Translations under genes and position numbers: made by a program
The notes under the pieces: generated by a model
What the model saw: the letters and a program-made list of their open reading frames with translations, nothing else
Database searches by the model: none
What the model was told of the DNA's origin: nothing
From: Lonicera japonica
Taxonomy: Eukaryota > Streptophyta > Magnoliopsida > Dipsacales > Caprifoliaceae
NCBI GenBank assembly: GCA_021464415.1
Contig: JAKCWG010000358.1
Coordinates: forward strand, 36,001-100,000
Reading direction: 5' to 3'
Length of the DNA stretch: 64,000 nt
Part shown: positions 1 to 11,240 of the stretch, piece by piece
Layout of the letters: the number at the start of each line of letters is the position of its first letter
Numbering within the stretch: the first letter of the stretch is position 1

Positions 1-206
1 GTGTCTAAGGCGCTAAAATTTGAGAGTTAAATATAATTATTTAATTTTATTTTAAGAGGATGAAGCAATTTTTATTTGTAGGTGAAATTTGTTAATTTCT
101 CTTTTGGTAAAATAAAAATTTTAGTTAAATAAATAATCCATTCAAATATTCAATCTCGACGAATATTAGACATTAACTCTCTTTTCCTTTTTATCTTATT
201 CATCAA

Positions 207-627
207 GGTCACGTTTAATTCAAGTATTAAGATCAGTGGGATTAATAATATTAGTATTAATAGTACTGGACTATTAATCCTAATATTAATTTAATACCAA
301 TACCCTATTTGATTCATACAGTATTAATATTGAGATATCTCGTGTTAATATTAATATCATGCTTGGTTCTGTAACTCGTATTATAATAATAATGGCATTT
401 TTGAAAATATTATAGTAGTAATGACATTTTTAAAAATATATGATTTATTTTTCTTAATTCCAGATAAACAATACCCCTGGCAGTAAATTATACCACAAAC
501 AGTGGTATTAAGTTAGTCTTGGTATTAGTAATCCTAGCACATTTGTGTAAACTAAACAAAATATTATAAAAAAAAGTAATATTAATAATTCTATCTTACT
601 TTTTAATACTCGAATCAAACAATGTCC
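207..627. repeat. MITE with degenerate terminal inverted repeats
   Basis: The left end reads GGTCACGTTTAATTCAAGTA and the right end, reverse-complemented, reads GGACATTGTTTGATTCGAGT, so the two ends pair over about 20 bp. The interior is AT-rich (many TATTAAT words) with no coding potential. No clean target duplication is visible, so the superfamily is unassigned. The remainder of 1-880 is AT-rich and shows no gene. Confidence 0.5.
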
Positions 628-899
628 AAATGCAATATATAATAAATACACCCTTAGAATATATAACCAATCGGGCATAAAAAGTGAAATTATTTTGGCA
701 AATGTTAGTTTTACCTATAAATTTTAATATATATTTTTACTAAATACATTAGATAAATTATAATTTTATTATATTTTATAAATATATAATTCATTTAATA
801 TATTCGATAAAATATATGATAAAATTTACAGGTAAACGTAACACTGCTCAATTATTTCATACAAGAAGTCAAATACACCCTTAATTTCTCACTCCACTC

Positions 900-1001
900 T
901 ACCAGAGAGAGGTCGGTTCATAGACAGAGAGAGGTGGAGATGTCTGCTATATATGTACAGAACCCCAACGGATCTCTTCCTTTCCCGTGACTCACTGTAC
1001 A

Positions 1002-1037
<36 letters not shown>

Positions 1038-1724
1038 GTGTTTGTGGCTAAGTATCACAGAGACTGGAGTTTTTCATTCCCTAATTGGATAACATTTCAT
1101 TTCTAGAGATATTTCTTATTACTATCTCTTTCTCTCTTGATATTTTGAATTTTGGGTTTTGTGCTTTTCTCAATTTTATATCTGGGTTTTTATTTTATTT
1201 TATTTTTTGGGTATCAAAAATCTTGTATCTGGGTTTTACTAGGGTTTTCCAACACACTCCTCTTTTGTCCCTCTCCTTAACTGATAGAGATATATATACA
1301 CATAAGTGTGTATTTGTGTGTATCTATATATATATATATAGATAGATAGATATATCTTATTTTTCCTCATATAGTTTAAAATTATTGTGCAACTCTTTTG
1401 ATGATAACTTTGCTTCCTAGTTTCACACTCTAATTCCTCTTTAATGTTTCGATGATTTTAATATTTATTTTGTTATAGTTCTTGATTTCTTGTTTGTATT
1501 TTTAATTTATTTCTCTTTTTTGTGCTGAAATGAAGTTTTGTTTCTAGTTGAATTGCTCTATTCATTTAGGGGTTTTAAGGGTTTTTGTGCCTCTTTTTCC
1601 ATATTCAACTACAATTGTGTTACTTGCTTGCACACAATTTTCTTGATTCCACCCAATTCTTCTTTGTTTGGTTGGAAGTTGAAATTCTGTTGATTTGGGA
1701 TTGAATTTTTGTTCTAATAGACTA
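900..1724 (+). promoter_or_regulatory. Promoter / 5' leader region of the CIA2-like gene
   Basis: A TATA-like stretch (GCTATATATGTAC, about 947-959) is followed about 45 bp later by a (CT)n tract at 1005-1035, typical of plant 5' untranslated regions. The 690 bp from there to the ATG at 1725 hold several upstream ATGs and T-rich stretches, so a 5' leader intron is likely. Its ends cannot be placed from sequence alone. The transcription start is inferred, not observed. Confidence 0.45.
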
Positions 1725-4700
1725 ATGTCTACTTATATAAGTGGTGGTGGAAGGGCGTATGGATTCGATATCGAAATGATAAAATCACCATCATCTACTT
1801 CGAGTATAACTTCGAATTCGTCTTCAATTCTATCCGAATCGAGCAATTCCCCTATCGCAATCTCGACTAGGAAGCCGCGTACCCCTCGAAAACGCCCGAA
1901 TCAAACTTACAATGAGGCTGCAGCTCTTCTTTCCACAGCCTATCCCAAGATTTTCTCCACCAAACACCTCGCAAATCCGCCTTCTAAATTCACCAAGAAA
2001 AACTCCTTTTTCGACCAATCCCCAGCCGAATTACTTCTGCCTTTTCCTCTCATTGACAATACCTTTTCCGGTATCTTACTCCACCAAACAATTCTAGAGA
2101 AACCAAATTCTCGGATTGAGCTCAAATCCTTGAATTCGTCCTCCTCGTCTTCCTCCTCCTGTTGTGAAAAAGTCCCTGTGGAAAACGATTTCCTAGGAAA
2201 CTGCTGTGATGGTTACCAAGATGATTTTGATACAGAATCGATGTTAGATGAGGAAATTGAAGAGGGAATTGATAGTATTATGGGGAATTTAAGAGTGGAA
2301 ACCGAATTGGTTAACGAAGCCAATACTACTACTACTAGTACTACTGCTGCTGCTACTACTACTAATACGTCGTGTTATGGTAGGCAAATTAATAGTTGTT
2401 ATGGTTATCCAATGGGGCTGGGATTTAATGGATGTTTTGATTTTGGTTTTGGAATGAGAAGAGGAGTAAGGGCTTTGAGGCAAGTCGACGAAGGAGATTG
2501 GTGGAGGTTTCCTTCAGTAGAGGCACCTGTGTCCAAGAAAGTTTCGGTACAAAAGAAGAAGAAGAAGGTTGCGAAATTAGAGGAGTTGAAGGATACTATT
2601 TCGCCGGTGGAGAATTCAATTACCCAGGCTGCAAAGGAGGAGGATGCATTACCCGAACCGAATTCCAGGTTACTCCTGAAACTGAATTACGACGGTGTTT
2701 TGAATGCTTGGTCAGATCGCGGCTTGCCATTTCCGGATGACATTTCAGGTTCGGAGTCTTCTGGAAATGACATACATGTAGGTTTCTCATCTCCGGCCGC
2801 AATTTCAAAGCGCAAGAAATCTCCGACATAAGTTCTTTTACTTTTCGTTACGCTAGTTTTACTCTGGCTATAAACTAACTTTTTGTACAAACTGATGTGA
2901 CAACATTTAAATAAACAAGTGAAATTACAAATTTAATACGAGCATTTCCTTTTATCTAATTCTTGTTACACCAGTTTATATAAAAAGTTGGTAAAAAAAA
3001 GAGTAAATCTAGCGTTACTCTTTTATAAAAGTTTGTAGATGTTTTTGTCAAAAGTGTTTTTCCTTTCAAAGAAGGTTTATTGAGACTTGAAGTTATTGAG
3101 TGTTACATGTCACTAACTACTACTTTTTTATAGAATAAGCATCAAAATTTGGTGTGATTTACTTTACCCTCCCTTTACTGCATTTCTTTCAATCAAATGA
3201 TGAATTAAATTGGGCTGAAGCTTTTTTGTCAAAAACAGCAAAATTGCTATGTTATTTTGCCCATTTACTATTATTATGCTTTTCCAGTGTTTCATAAAAG
3301 TCCGAATGTCATTAAAGATTGCTATATATAGCTTTCTAGTTAGTATATTCTCTGATACATTAAGCGCATGTTTGATTCGAGTTTTATTTCACTCTTAAAA
3401 TCTAAGATTCAGTAATTCCATACTAATAATTTTTTATATTTCATGTTAAAAGGTTGAATCGTAAGTTCACGAGTCTCGAGACTTTTTATATGTAATCATC
3501 CTTTTAGATTTCAAAAGTGAACACCCCCATCAAACAGAAAATTGCGAGTTCGTTCTTGGGCTAACTAAATTAATTTATGCCAATATAAAAATACTAGCTT
3601 TTAACTTGAAATAAGTAAATAAATCTGTTTAAGTAATTTTATAATAATCAAGATGAGGTCACACGCACCTAAAAAATTTAGGTAAATATTTTATACATAT
3701 TTCAACAATGGACAATCAATGAGACAGTGTTGGGGCTTGTTCTGCCCACCTTATATTTATCTCTAGCTCCAAATTTGTCCCATCATTTTTGTCATGTTAG
3801 AATTTTTTAACATGTGTATTATTCAATTGAAGACTTTTTCTCTATTGGCTAAATAGTAAACCAGAATGTGTTGGAAAATGATAGGATTGTCCCCTAATAA
3901 ATATATGCATACACGGTTAGTATTAATTGCGAACTGGTCATATATAGACTATATTTTTAGTATCAAGACAAATTTTTATTACTAAAAATATCTCTTAATA
4001 TTTTTGATGAATAAAATTCATCGTTATAACGTAATTCGTATACCAAGTTCCTCTATCACAATCAAACTTAAGTATCAAGACGTAAGGATGAACTCTATAT
4101 ATATATATAAGTATCGAGACGTAAGGATGAACAAATCATTAAATTAAGTTTTAGCAAAGATATATTTTTTTGGTTTTATTTATTAGTTATTCGTAATATG
4201 TGGATTTACAAGTTGTACTTTTTTATTTGATATATTTATTTGATAAATAAAATTAATAAATTTTTATTTTTTTAATATATTATTATTTTTTGGGCAGGCC
4301 AGGCTGAGTCAGATAGACTTATTCTCAGAAGGGGGTGGAGTGAGAGAGGCCAGTGTGTTGCGGTACAAAGAAAAAAGGCACACAAGACTCTTCTCAAAGA
4401 AGATCAGGTACCAGGTCAGAAAAGTCAACGCTGATCGACGGCCGAGGATGAAGGTACATCATGTTTGCTGATTTGCACTCATATATGATTCTTTTCCTTC
4501 TTCTTTTTTGGTTACAATTAATCTTTTCTCAATGATTGATTGTGGGCCCTATCAAGATTAAGCTTTACTAGCCCATCCACCCACCACCCACCACCCCCCA
4601 CCCCACCTATATATTATTATGATCATAGTTTTCCAAATTATTAAGGTGGTTCAATCATCTAAAAAAATTCTTTGATGAGTTAATGGCTATCGCCAACAAT

Positions 4701-5999
4701 TATTTTGTATTTTATAATAAAAGATAATAGATCATGCGGTTCTAGAAGAGAGGGGATTGAACCGTAGTGATTCGTGTGAATTATTATATTTTTAATTACT
4801 ATGGTAGAACATAAATCTCTCAAAAATTTAAATTTTAAAATATTTAGTTTGCATTTTTGAATGCAGTCCTACCATATTTTCATTAGATGTAACCCTATCG
4901 TAAGTTCATTTATGTGGCCGCCTAGAGTTATACTGTAAGAGTGCGCCACTATATTACATAGAAAAATAACACCTTGTGTTGTAAAAGCACATATTTAGCA
5001 TACTAAAAATATAGGGTAAAAAACACTAAACCCCCTCCAACTATCACTTTTTTGCACTAAACCCCTCCATCTTTTAAAAGTGACACTAAACCCCCCTAAA
5101 CTATTAGATGTTATCACTTAACCCCCAAAATTACATAAATGCCCTTATAAATAAATGTTTTTTATAAATTAGGGGGTAAAGTGTTAAGTTATGATAGTTT
5201 AGGGGGGTTTAATGCCACAAAGTGATAGTTTAAGGTGGTTTAGTGTTTTTTATCCAACTTTGTACAAGGGCATTTATGTAATTTTGGGGGTTAAGTGATA
5301 ACATCTAATAGTTTAGGGGGGTTTAGTGTCACTTTTAAAAGATGGAGGGGTTTAGTGCAAAAAAGTGATAGTTGGAGGGGGTTTAGTGTTTTTTACCCAA
5401 AAATATAAAGAATAATTACATGTATGATAGTTCATACTCTATTAAATGTGCATTTAAGCTTTTTTCTTATTATAAATAAGTTATTAACATATAAATAGTA
5501 AGTCAAATGAATATTTTAATAATATTTTTACATACACAAATATTATATCTTTCAATATTTATATATTGCTTCTATGCAAAATTGAATTTAATAAATACTA
5601 TAATTGTTCATGACTTCATTCTATTGTTATCGCGTGGGGCCCCAACAACTTTTGGGGCACCACCTCCTTTTACATATTTCAAGGTTGAACATTAAATATA
5701 TTTGTGTACTTTATGGGTGTATTTGATGTGCCGGATTCAAAAGTCAAATAGAATTATTTAATCTCATCCGGATGAGATAAAACAATCTCTCACGGTGGGA
5801 TAAGAAGGTTAAGCGGAATAAATAATCAACACGGATATCCAATCCCAACGAACATCAAACATGGGATATGATAAAATTATCTTATCTCGCATTTTTATCC
5901 TACGCGTAAAACATAGCCTATAATTAAAAGCAATTGTCTACTAGCGGTGTGTATTAAAAGGGAAAAAAAATTAAAAAATTATTTGAAATGTTTACGTTA

Positions 6000-6044
<45 letters not shown>

Positions 6045-6795
6045 AAGATATAAAATATCATCTCAGATACTTTTTTTTTTAACTTCTTATAAAATTTAAT
6101 GTTGTTCCAGTAATTTTTTAATTTTTTTATATTAAACTAGTTTCAGAAAATTTGTATAATCACCCTCTTCAAGATATACAATTTATATTTAATCAAGGTA
6201 TGTTTGATAAAAAGTTAAAAAATGATAGTATGAAAAATTGGAAAAAAAGTTGAGAGTGAGGGGGAGAAATGTTATCTTACCTTTTTCTTATAGAATTAAA
6301 TTCTTTAGATGGTGAAGAAGAAAATTTTTATATGAAAAATAAAAAATTACATCTCATCTTCTGACTTCTCATAAAGAACAATTATTTTTTTTAATCACTT
6401 TTCAACTCTTTTTTTTTTTTTTTTTATCATTTTTCAACTTTTTTTTTATCAAAATAACCCTTAATTTTTTAAGAATACATTGGTTTTAAGAATAAAAAAT
6501 GATCAATAACAAACTTTTCAATCTAGGTTCCGACTCTAATATAATATTAAAGTCCAGGTTGTGACCAATGATCACACAGACTTCACGTCACTCAATAAAA
6601 TCAGAGTTACTCCACATATTTGCCGGATGTATATGTGTATACATCTAATTTCTTGATTTAAATCTTATAATGGTTGATTTATTTTTATTCTTTTCTTATA
6701 TTATTATAATATTTTGTCTCAACTCTTATTTTGTTTGTGATATATTGCAGGGGCGATTTGTTAGAAGGTCAAATTCTCCCATAAGCAGGCAATGA
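1725..6795 (+). CDS. CIA2: CIA2-like CCT-domain transcription factor (3 exons)
   Basis: Exons: 1725-2777, 4298-4453, 6751-6795; both introns are phase 0 with GT-AG ends. The protein is 417 residues, close to Arabidopsis CIA2. The N-terminus ([17 protein letters not shown]) and the Ser-rich, basic [21 protein letters not shown] block at residues 49-69 (described in full here only by its ends) match the family. Acidic and Ser/Thr-rich stretches follow. Exon 2 encodes [15 protein letters not shown] and [16 protein letters not shown], the core of a CCT domain; exon 3 adds [14 protein letters not shown] and the stop. Known family role: nuclear regulator that raises expression of plastid protein-import (Toc) and plastid ribosomal protein genes. 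The ATG at 1725 is chosen because the open frame upstream has no ATG and homologues start here. Retention of intron 1 would stop translation at 2829-2831 and give a 368-residue protein without the CCT domain. Confidence 0.93.
2778..4297 (+). other. Intron 1 of the CIA2-like gene
   Basis: Donor CAT|GTAGGT at 2777/2778 and acceptor GGGCAG|GCC at 4297/4298. It is AT-rich. It contains one MITE-like segment (3365-3545) and a short duplicated phrase (AAGTATCAAGACGTAAGGATGAA-type, near 4070 and 4111). No coding potential seen. Confidence 0.85.
3365..3545. repeat. Probable Tourist/Harbinger-like MITE
   Basis: The ends GCGCATGTTTGATTCGAG and, on the other side, CATCAAACAGAAAATTGCG are inverted versions of the GTTTGAT motif that recurs at many MITE ends in this window. 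Length is about 180 bp. No target duplication was identified. Confidence 0.4.
5014..5398. mobile_element. Mutator-type hairpin MITE with 9-bp TSD
   Basis: About 130-bp arms are near-perfect inverted repeats (left arm 5014-5145, right arm about 5266-5398), starting GGGTAAAAAACACTAAACCC. The exact 9-bp direct repeat AAAAATATA flanks it at 5005-5013 and 5399-5407. A 9-bp target duplication plus long terminal inverted repeats is the hallmark of Mutator-like non-autonomous elements. The transcript of this intron would fold here into a very long hairpin. Confidence 0.85.
5715..5918. mobile_element. Harbinger/Tourist-like MITE
   Basis: The left end GGGTGTATTTGATGTGCC and the reverse complement of the right end, GGCTATGTTTTACGCGTAGG, pair loosely. 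The trinucleotide TAT flanks both sides, consistent with a 3-bp target duplication. It is 204 bp and non-coding. Confidence 0.5.
6003..6042. repeat. (GA)n microsatellite
   Basis: Uninterrupted GA dinucleotide run in intron 2 of the CIA2-like gene. Confidence 0.95.
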
Positions 6796-6798
6796 AGA

Positions 6799-6843
6799 GA
6801 GGGAGGGAGGGAGGGAGGGAGGGAGGGAGGGAGAGAGAGAGAG
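6799..6843. repeat. (GGGA)n / (GA)n microsatellite in the CIA2-like 3' UTR
   Basis: A GGGA tetranucleotide run passes into GA repeats and starts 4 bp after the CIA2-like stop codon, so it is probably transcribed in the 3' untranslated region. Confidence 0.9.
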
Positions 6844-9800
6844 TCTTGGTTTCAAATAGTTGCAACTTTGACAACCTTTGTCTCCCTTGTGTTTGTTATT
6901 ATAGGTGTAGTGTTAGTTCTTTGTGGATCCTATTTTTGTGTAATTTTTTTCCCTCAAATTTTGCTACCAATCTCTTTTAATTTACTTGAGAAGGTGGAGA
7001 CTAGTTAAGAAAAGGAATACAAAGGACAAGAGTCCAACCAAGTTTTGACTTCTTTTTTTGTTTCCTACTTATATTTCTACTTGTTTTCTAGTCTTTGGAA
7101 GATGCCTTCTATCATGTCAAAATTATTTGATAGATTCAATGATTTTTTCTATATACAAACGGCACGAATACATTCGAGAATTAAATCACTGAAAGAAAGA
7201 GAAGGAATAGGGGCATCGGAGTTTGAACTCGAGATCTTGTCTCTGTTAGGACAAGGCGCACAAGTTAAAGCATAGTACTTGCACTTTTGTTAACGCTAAG
7301 TGGGTGATTTTGAATTTGACACTGTTAGTTATGCCATATTTCTCTTTGGTACCCAAAGTTTGCATTATTATTCTTTGGCACTTATTTTGGATGGTTTCGT
7401 TTGGCCGACACATGTTAATTAACTGTTAAACTAATATAAAATGATTAGATTGGCACAAAATTTGATGATATTTGTAATCCTCCTTTTCACTAAGCTTGTT
7501 TTTATACTCCCTCTTCTTCCACTATGCTCAAATGAACATTGATGTTTGTGTATACCAACATGACACAGCGAAAATTATGAAAAAGGCAACAATCGACATT
7601 GTAACCCTAAAATTAGCTAACAATATCACTAAGAACAAGAGATCAAATATCTGAAATTGATAAAATGAACAATCTACCAACACAATAATCCCTATTTATA
7701 AAAATGAAAATTCGACTAAAATAAGGAAAACAAGAAAATTACCAAAAATAGCAAAAACGACCTAAGGACAGATCCTAATAATACTAAACATCTAGATCAT
7801 TCCAGAATTGACGGAAGTCAAATCGGAATTTCCTAGGTCAATTTATTACCAAAACAAATATTTCCCAAAAGGGCGAAATTGTTCTCTCCAAGGCCTAAAC
7901 GACTCCGAATGGCCAAAAAACAATGTAACTCATGGTTTCAGAGATGACTTTTCTAAATTGGCCCATTTTTGATCAAACTGGCTCAAACCCAAGTCATTTG
8001 GGCTCCATTGCCCGCACTAGCAAAAATTAATTTTTTCTCATATTAGACTTTTAATGGTTCAACATGTCCATATACACTTCCGCTACTTTCACTACATCAC
8101 AGTAGCTTAACACTCATGAAGAGTGCATATTGAATTTTTTAAACGGTTCATTTTAACAAGAGAGAAAAAAAATTCATCATATTCTGATAACAACACTAAT
8201 ATCTTTAATACAAGTTTTACTCGTTAATTAATTTCCGTAGAAAAAAATTGCAATTAGGTTTTTATTGGCTCCCATGGGACTCTTTAAATGCAAATTATTA
8301 ATTTGAATTTCTAGTTACTTAGAAAAAAAATTAAATAAAAAACCAAATTGTAATGCAAAAAAAGTACAGAGGGAGTGAATTTGGCTTAAAAGTTGAGTTT
8401 AATTAATTTTCTTATTTGGGCTTGAGTCTACGAAATTTAGAACTTGTTTATTGCCGTCAATTGAACCGTTGCACTTGTAAGGATAATAAAACGCTCATTG
8501 TTAGACCACTTATATTTTTTAGTTTGGAATATTATAAAATACATTTTATTTTATTTTATTTTGGGTTCAGAATCATGGTTGTGGAACTCATATAATATTA
8601 CTTTGGTGGATGGATCATATGATAATAATATGAAATTCACTCTTCTTAATTGTAGTAAACATTTATTTTCTCCCCTTCTTTTCCGGCATATTAATGTTTT
8701 TTCTACAAACTTTTTGAAAATCTTAAAGAAAGTTGAAACTTATCACATTTTCTACTATAACAGAGGTGACATATATGGCGATGTATGAATAGGGGCTCAA
8801 GGAAGTATTTGTAAGGGTATTTTTGGCATAACAAACAATTTTTTTTTCTTTATGATAATTGAAAATATGTTTTGAGATATGTGGCGAAATACTCTTGTTA
8901 CCGTCCACCCTCTCTCACCGGTTGATAACTTGATATATATATATATATACATATACACAAAGGGAATCTTACGATGACCTTCTCTCACGAATGAAAAAAT
9001 TAAAAAGAGGTTGGATATAGGACGGAGGAGAGAGATAAGTCGGAAATGGGACGGAGAAGAGAGTTGCATAGCCTTAATTTTTCCTTTTTTCACTTTTTCT
9101 TTTTGTTGAGATTTGGATTGTTTGAAAATAAAGGAAGACTTAAAAACTTCGTGTTTTTTTTTTTCTTAATTTGAAAAGTTGCATGTTCTCCTTATTGACT
9201 CTCACGAATAAAGTGAGGGAAGGTCCTCTTAAGGTATATATACATCAACCTTTTTTTTTGTTGATTTGTTCAATCGTGATTAGTTTCTATTTGCGCGAGT
9301 GAACTTCTTTTACTTTGATTTTGAATTTTGAATTTGGGTGCAATTTTTTTGTTTTACATCGTTAATGCAAAATTTTCAACTCAAAGGGTACGAATGTTGG
9401 TTCAACTAACAATGATTTTAGACATACACAATCCACATTATTGTATAAGGTTAGGTGTGTTCAGAAGTTCCAATATTTCCAAAATCTTTTCCCTTTTTTT
9501 TTCCTCTTAATTTGGAATGCGATAAGCATGTCCCATTCCAAATTCTCCGATTTTCGAATTTTCCATAGAAAATTGGAATTGAATTGAAAACTATATTTTT
9601 TTCGAAATTTTTAAATTCCAAAAATACATTATTTAATATATTATTTTCACATTAGTGATCATATATTTGTTAAAAGCTATTTACGTGCAATCCTGTAATA
9701 TAATGTTTGGGGAAATGTGCTTATTTAGTTTAATTTTTGGTTTACTTTAAATTCGTCTAAGATAACACTTTAATTTGACTTTTGCTTGTTTCTTACCAAA

Positions 9801-10071
9801 ATACATTAATGTCAACCTAGTATATATACAATAATACAACTTACTAGTCAAAATTGCAATTTTTGAAACTTTAAGGAAGGATTGAAACACCACTCAAACT
9901 TAGAGGGTATTATGGTAAATACCCTAATTACTAGTCAGATTTTGCGGTTTGTCCTAGTCAATGACTACCATATATCACTCTCTATCTACTAAATGGCCAT
10001 CTCTTTCTTCCTTTAAAGCCAACGACTACAGCTTGTTTTCTTTACCTTTCTAGTAAAGAATAAATAGGTGC
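6844..10071. other. Intergenic region, no gene recognised
   Basis: It starts with the likely 3' end of the CIA2-like transcript. At 7205-7290 there is a tRNA-like B-box on the minus strand (GGAGTTTGAACTCGAGATC on the plus strand), perhaps an old SINE. A short (TA)n lies at 8933-8950. Open frames here are short, lack homology cues and look like noise. Confidence 0.6.
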
Positions 10072-11240
10072 CTGAGCAACTCTAATCTCCAAAACTCGAC
10101 CGATCTAAAAACCGACCAAATGAATTAAACCGATTAATAAAATTTCAAACTGAAACCAAAAACGAAAAAACTAAATCAAAACTGAATAGTTTAGTTTAGA
10201 TTTGATGTAAGCTAGTCCAAAATCAAACTAAACCGAACCGAACTAAATTATGTATAAAAAAATAAAAAAATATATTAATGTATACTTTAAGGGTATACAT
10301 TAATTATACTATAATAGAAAAAATTGGGCATTTTATAGGAATATGTTCTTTATTAATTGCATATTGTATTCGTCTTAAAAAAAGTCATTAACGAGTGCTT
10401 TTATTATTTAAATAACTAAACATTCTACGATTTTTTTTATCTCATATATGATGACAAGATAATTCATCATTTTATTTAATGTGTTTTATTCTTATAAATA
10501 TACAAATAAAATAGTAACTAAACAAAAAAACATGATATTTATATGTTTACTCCTTATTTCTAAAAATTCAAGACTTTAATTTGAATATGAACCAATCTTA
10601 CGTTACTATTAGTATTATATTGTTATGTTAAATTGATTTAGGGGGAAAAACCGAATAGTTTGGTTCAAATTTGATGCAAGCTAGTCCAAAATCGAACTAA
10701 ATTATGTATAAGAAAATAAAAAAAATATATTAATGTATACTTTAAGGGTACACATTAATTATACTATAATACAAAAAATGGGGCATTTTATAGGAATATG
10801 TTCCTTATTAATTGCATATTGTAATCGTCTTAAAAAAAGTCATTAACGAGTGCTTTTATTATTGAAATAACTACACAATTCTAAGATTTGTTTTTATCTC
10901 ATACATGATGGCAAGATAATTCATTATTTTATTTAATGTATTTTATTCTTGTAAATGTACAAATAAAATAGTAAGTAAACAGAAAACATGATATTTATAT
11001 GTTTGCTCCTTATTTTTAAAAAACCATGACTTTAATTTGAATATGAACCAATCTTACATTACTATTATATTATATTGTTATGTTAAATTGTGGAAAAAAT
11101 AACATATGTCAAAATCGAAACAAAAAGTTTGGTTCAAGTTTGGGTTTCAAAAATTTAGAAACCAAAACTGAATTTTTACATTTGGTTTGGGTTTGGGAAA
11201 CCTTAATTTCTACTCGAGCGAAACCGAAAAAAACCCTGCA
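10072..11240. mobile_element. hAT-like non-autonomous element with internal duplication
   Basis: It is related, in opposite orientation, to the well-bounded element at 31528-32269: both carry subterminal AACCGAACC-type words and the shared interior ATTTATATGTTTGCTCCTTA. Inside, a segment of about 430-470 bp occurs twice (offset 469 bp; for example GCTAGTCCAAAATC at about 10213 and about 10682). Exact ends and a target duplication are not resolved. Confidence 0.55.

Larger units (their letters stand above)
4454..6750 (+). other. Intron 2 of the CIA2-like gene, rich in transposons
   Basis: Donor AAG|GTACAT at 4453/4454 and acceptor TTGCAG|GGGCGA at 6750/6751. It splits the CCT domain after RPRMK. 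It holds a Mutator-type hairpin MITE (5014-5398), a Harbinger-like MITE (5715-5918) and a (GA)n microsatellite (6003-6042). Confidence 0.85.

Noticed and set aside
1085..1345. 86-residue open frame before the CIA2-like gene
   Set aside because: Hydrophobic, T-rich translation of the leader with no ATG at its start; likely untranslated leader or leader intron.
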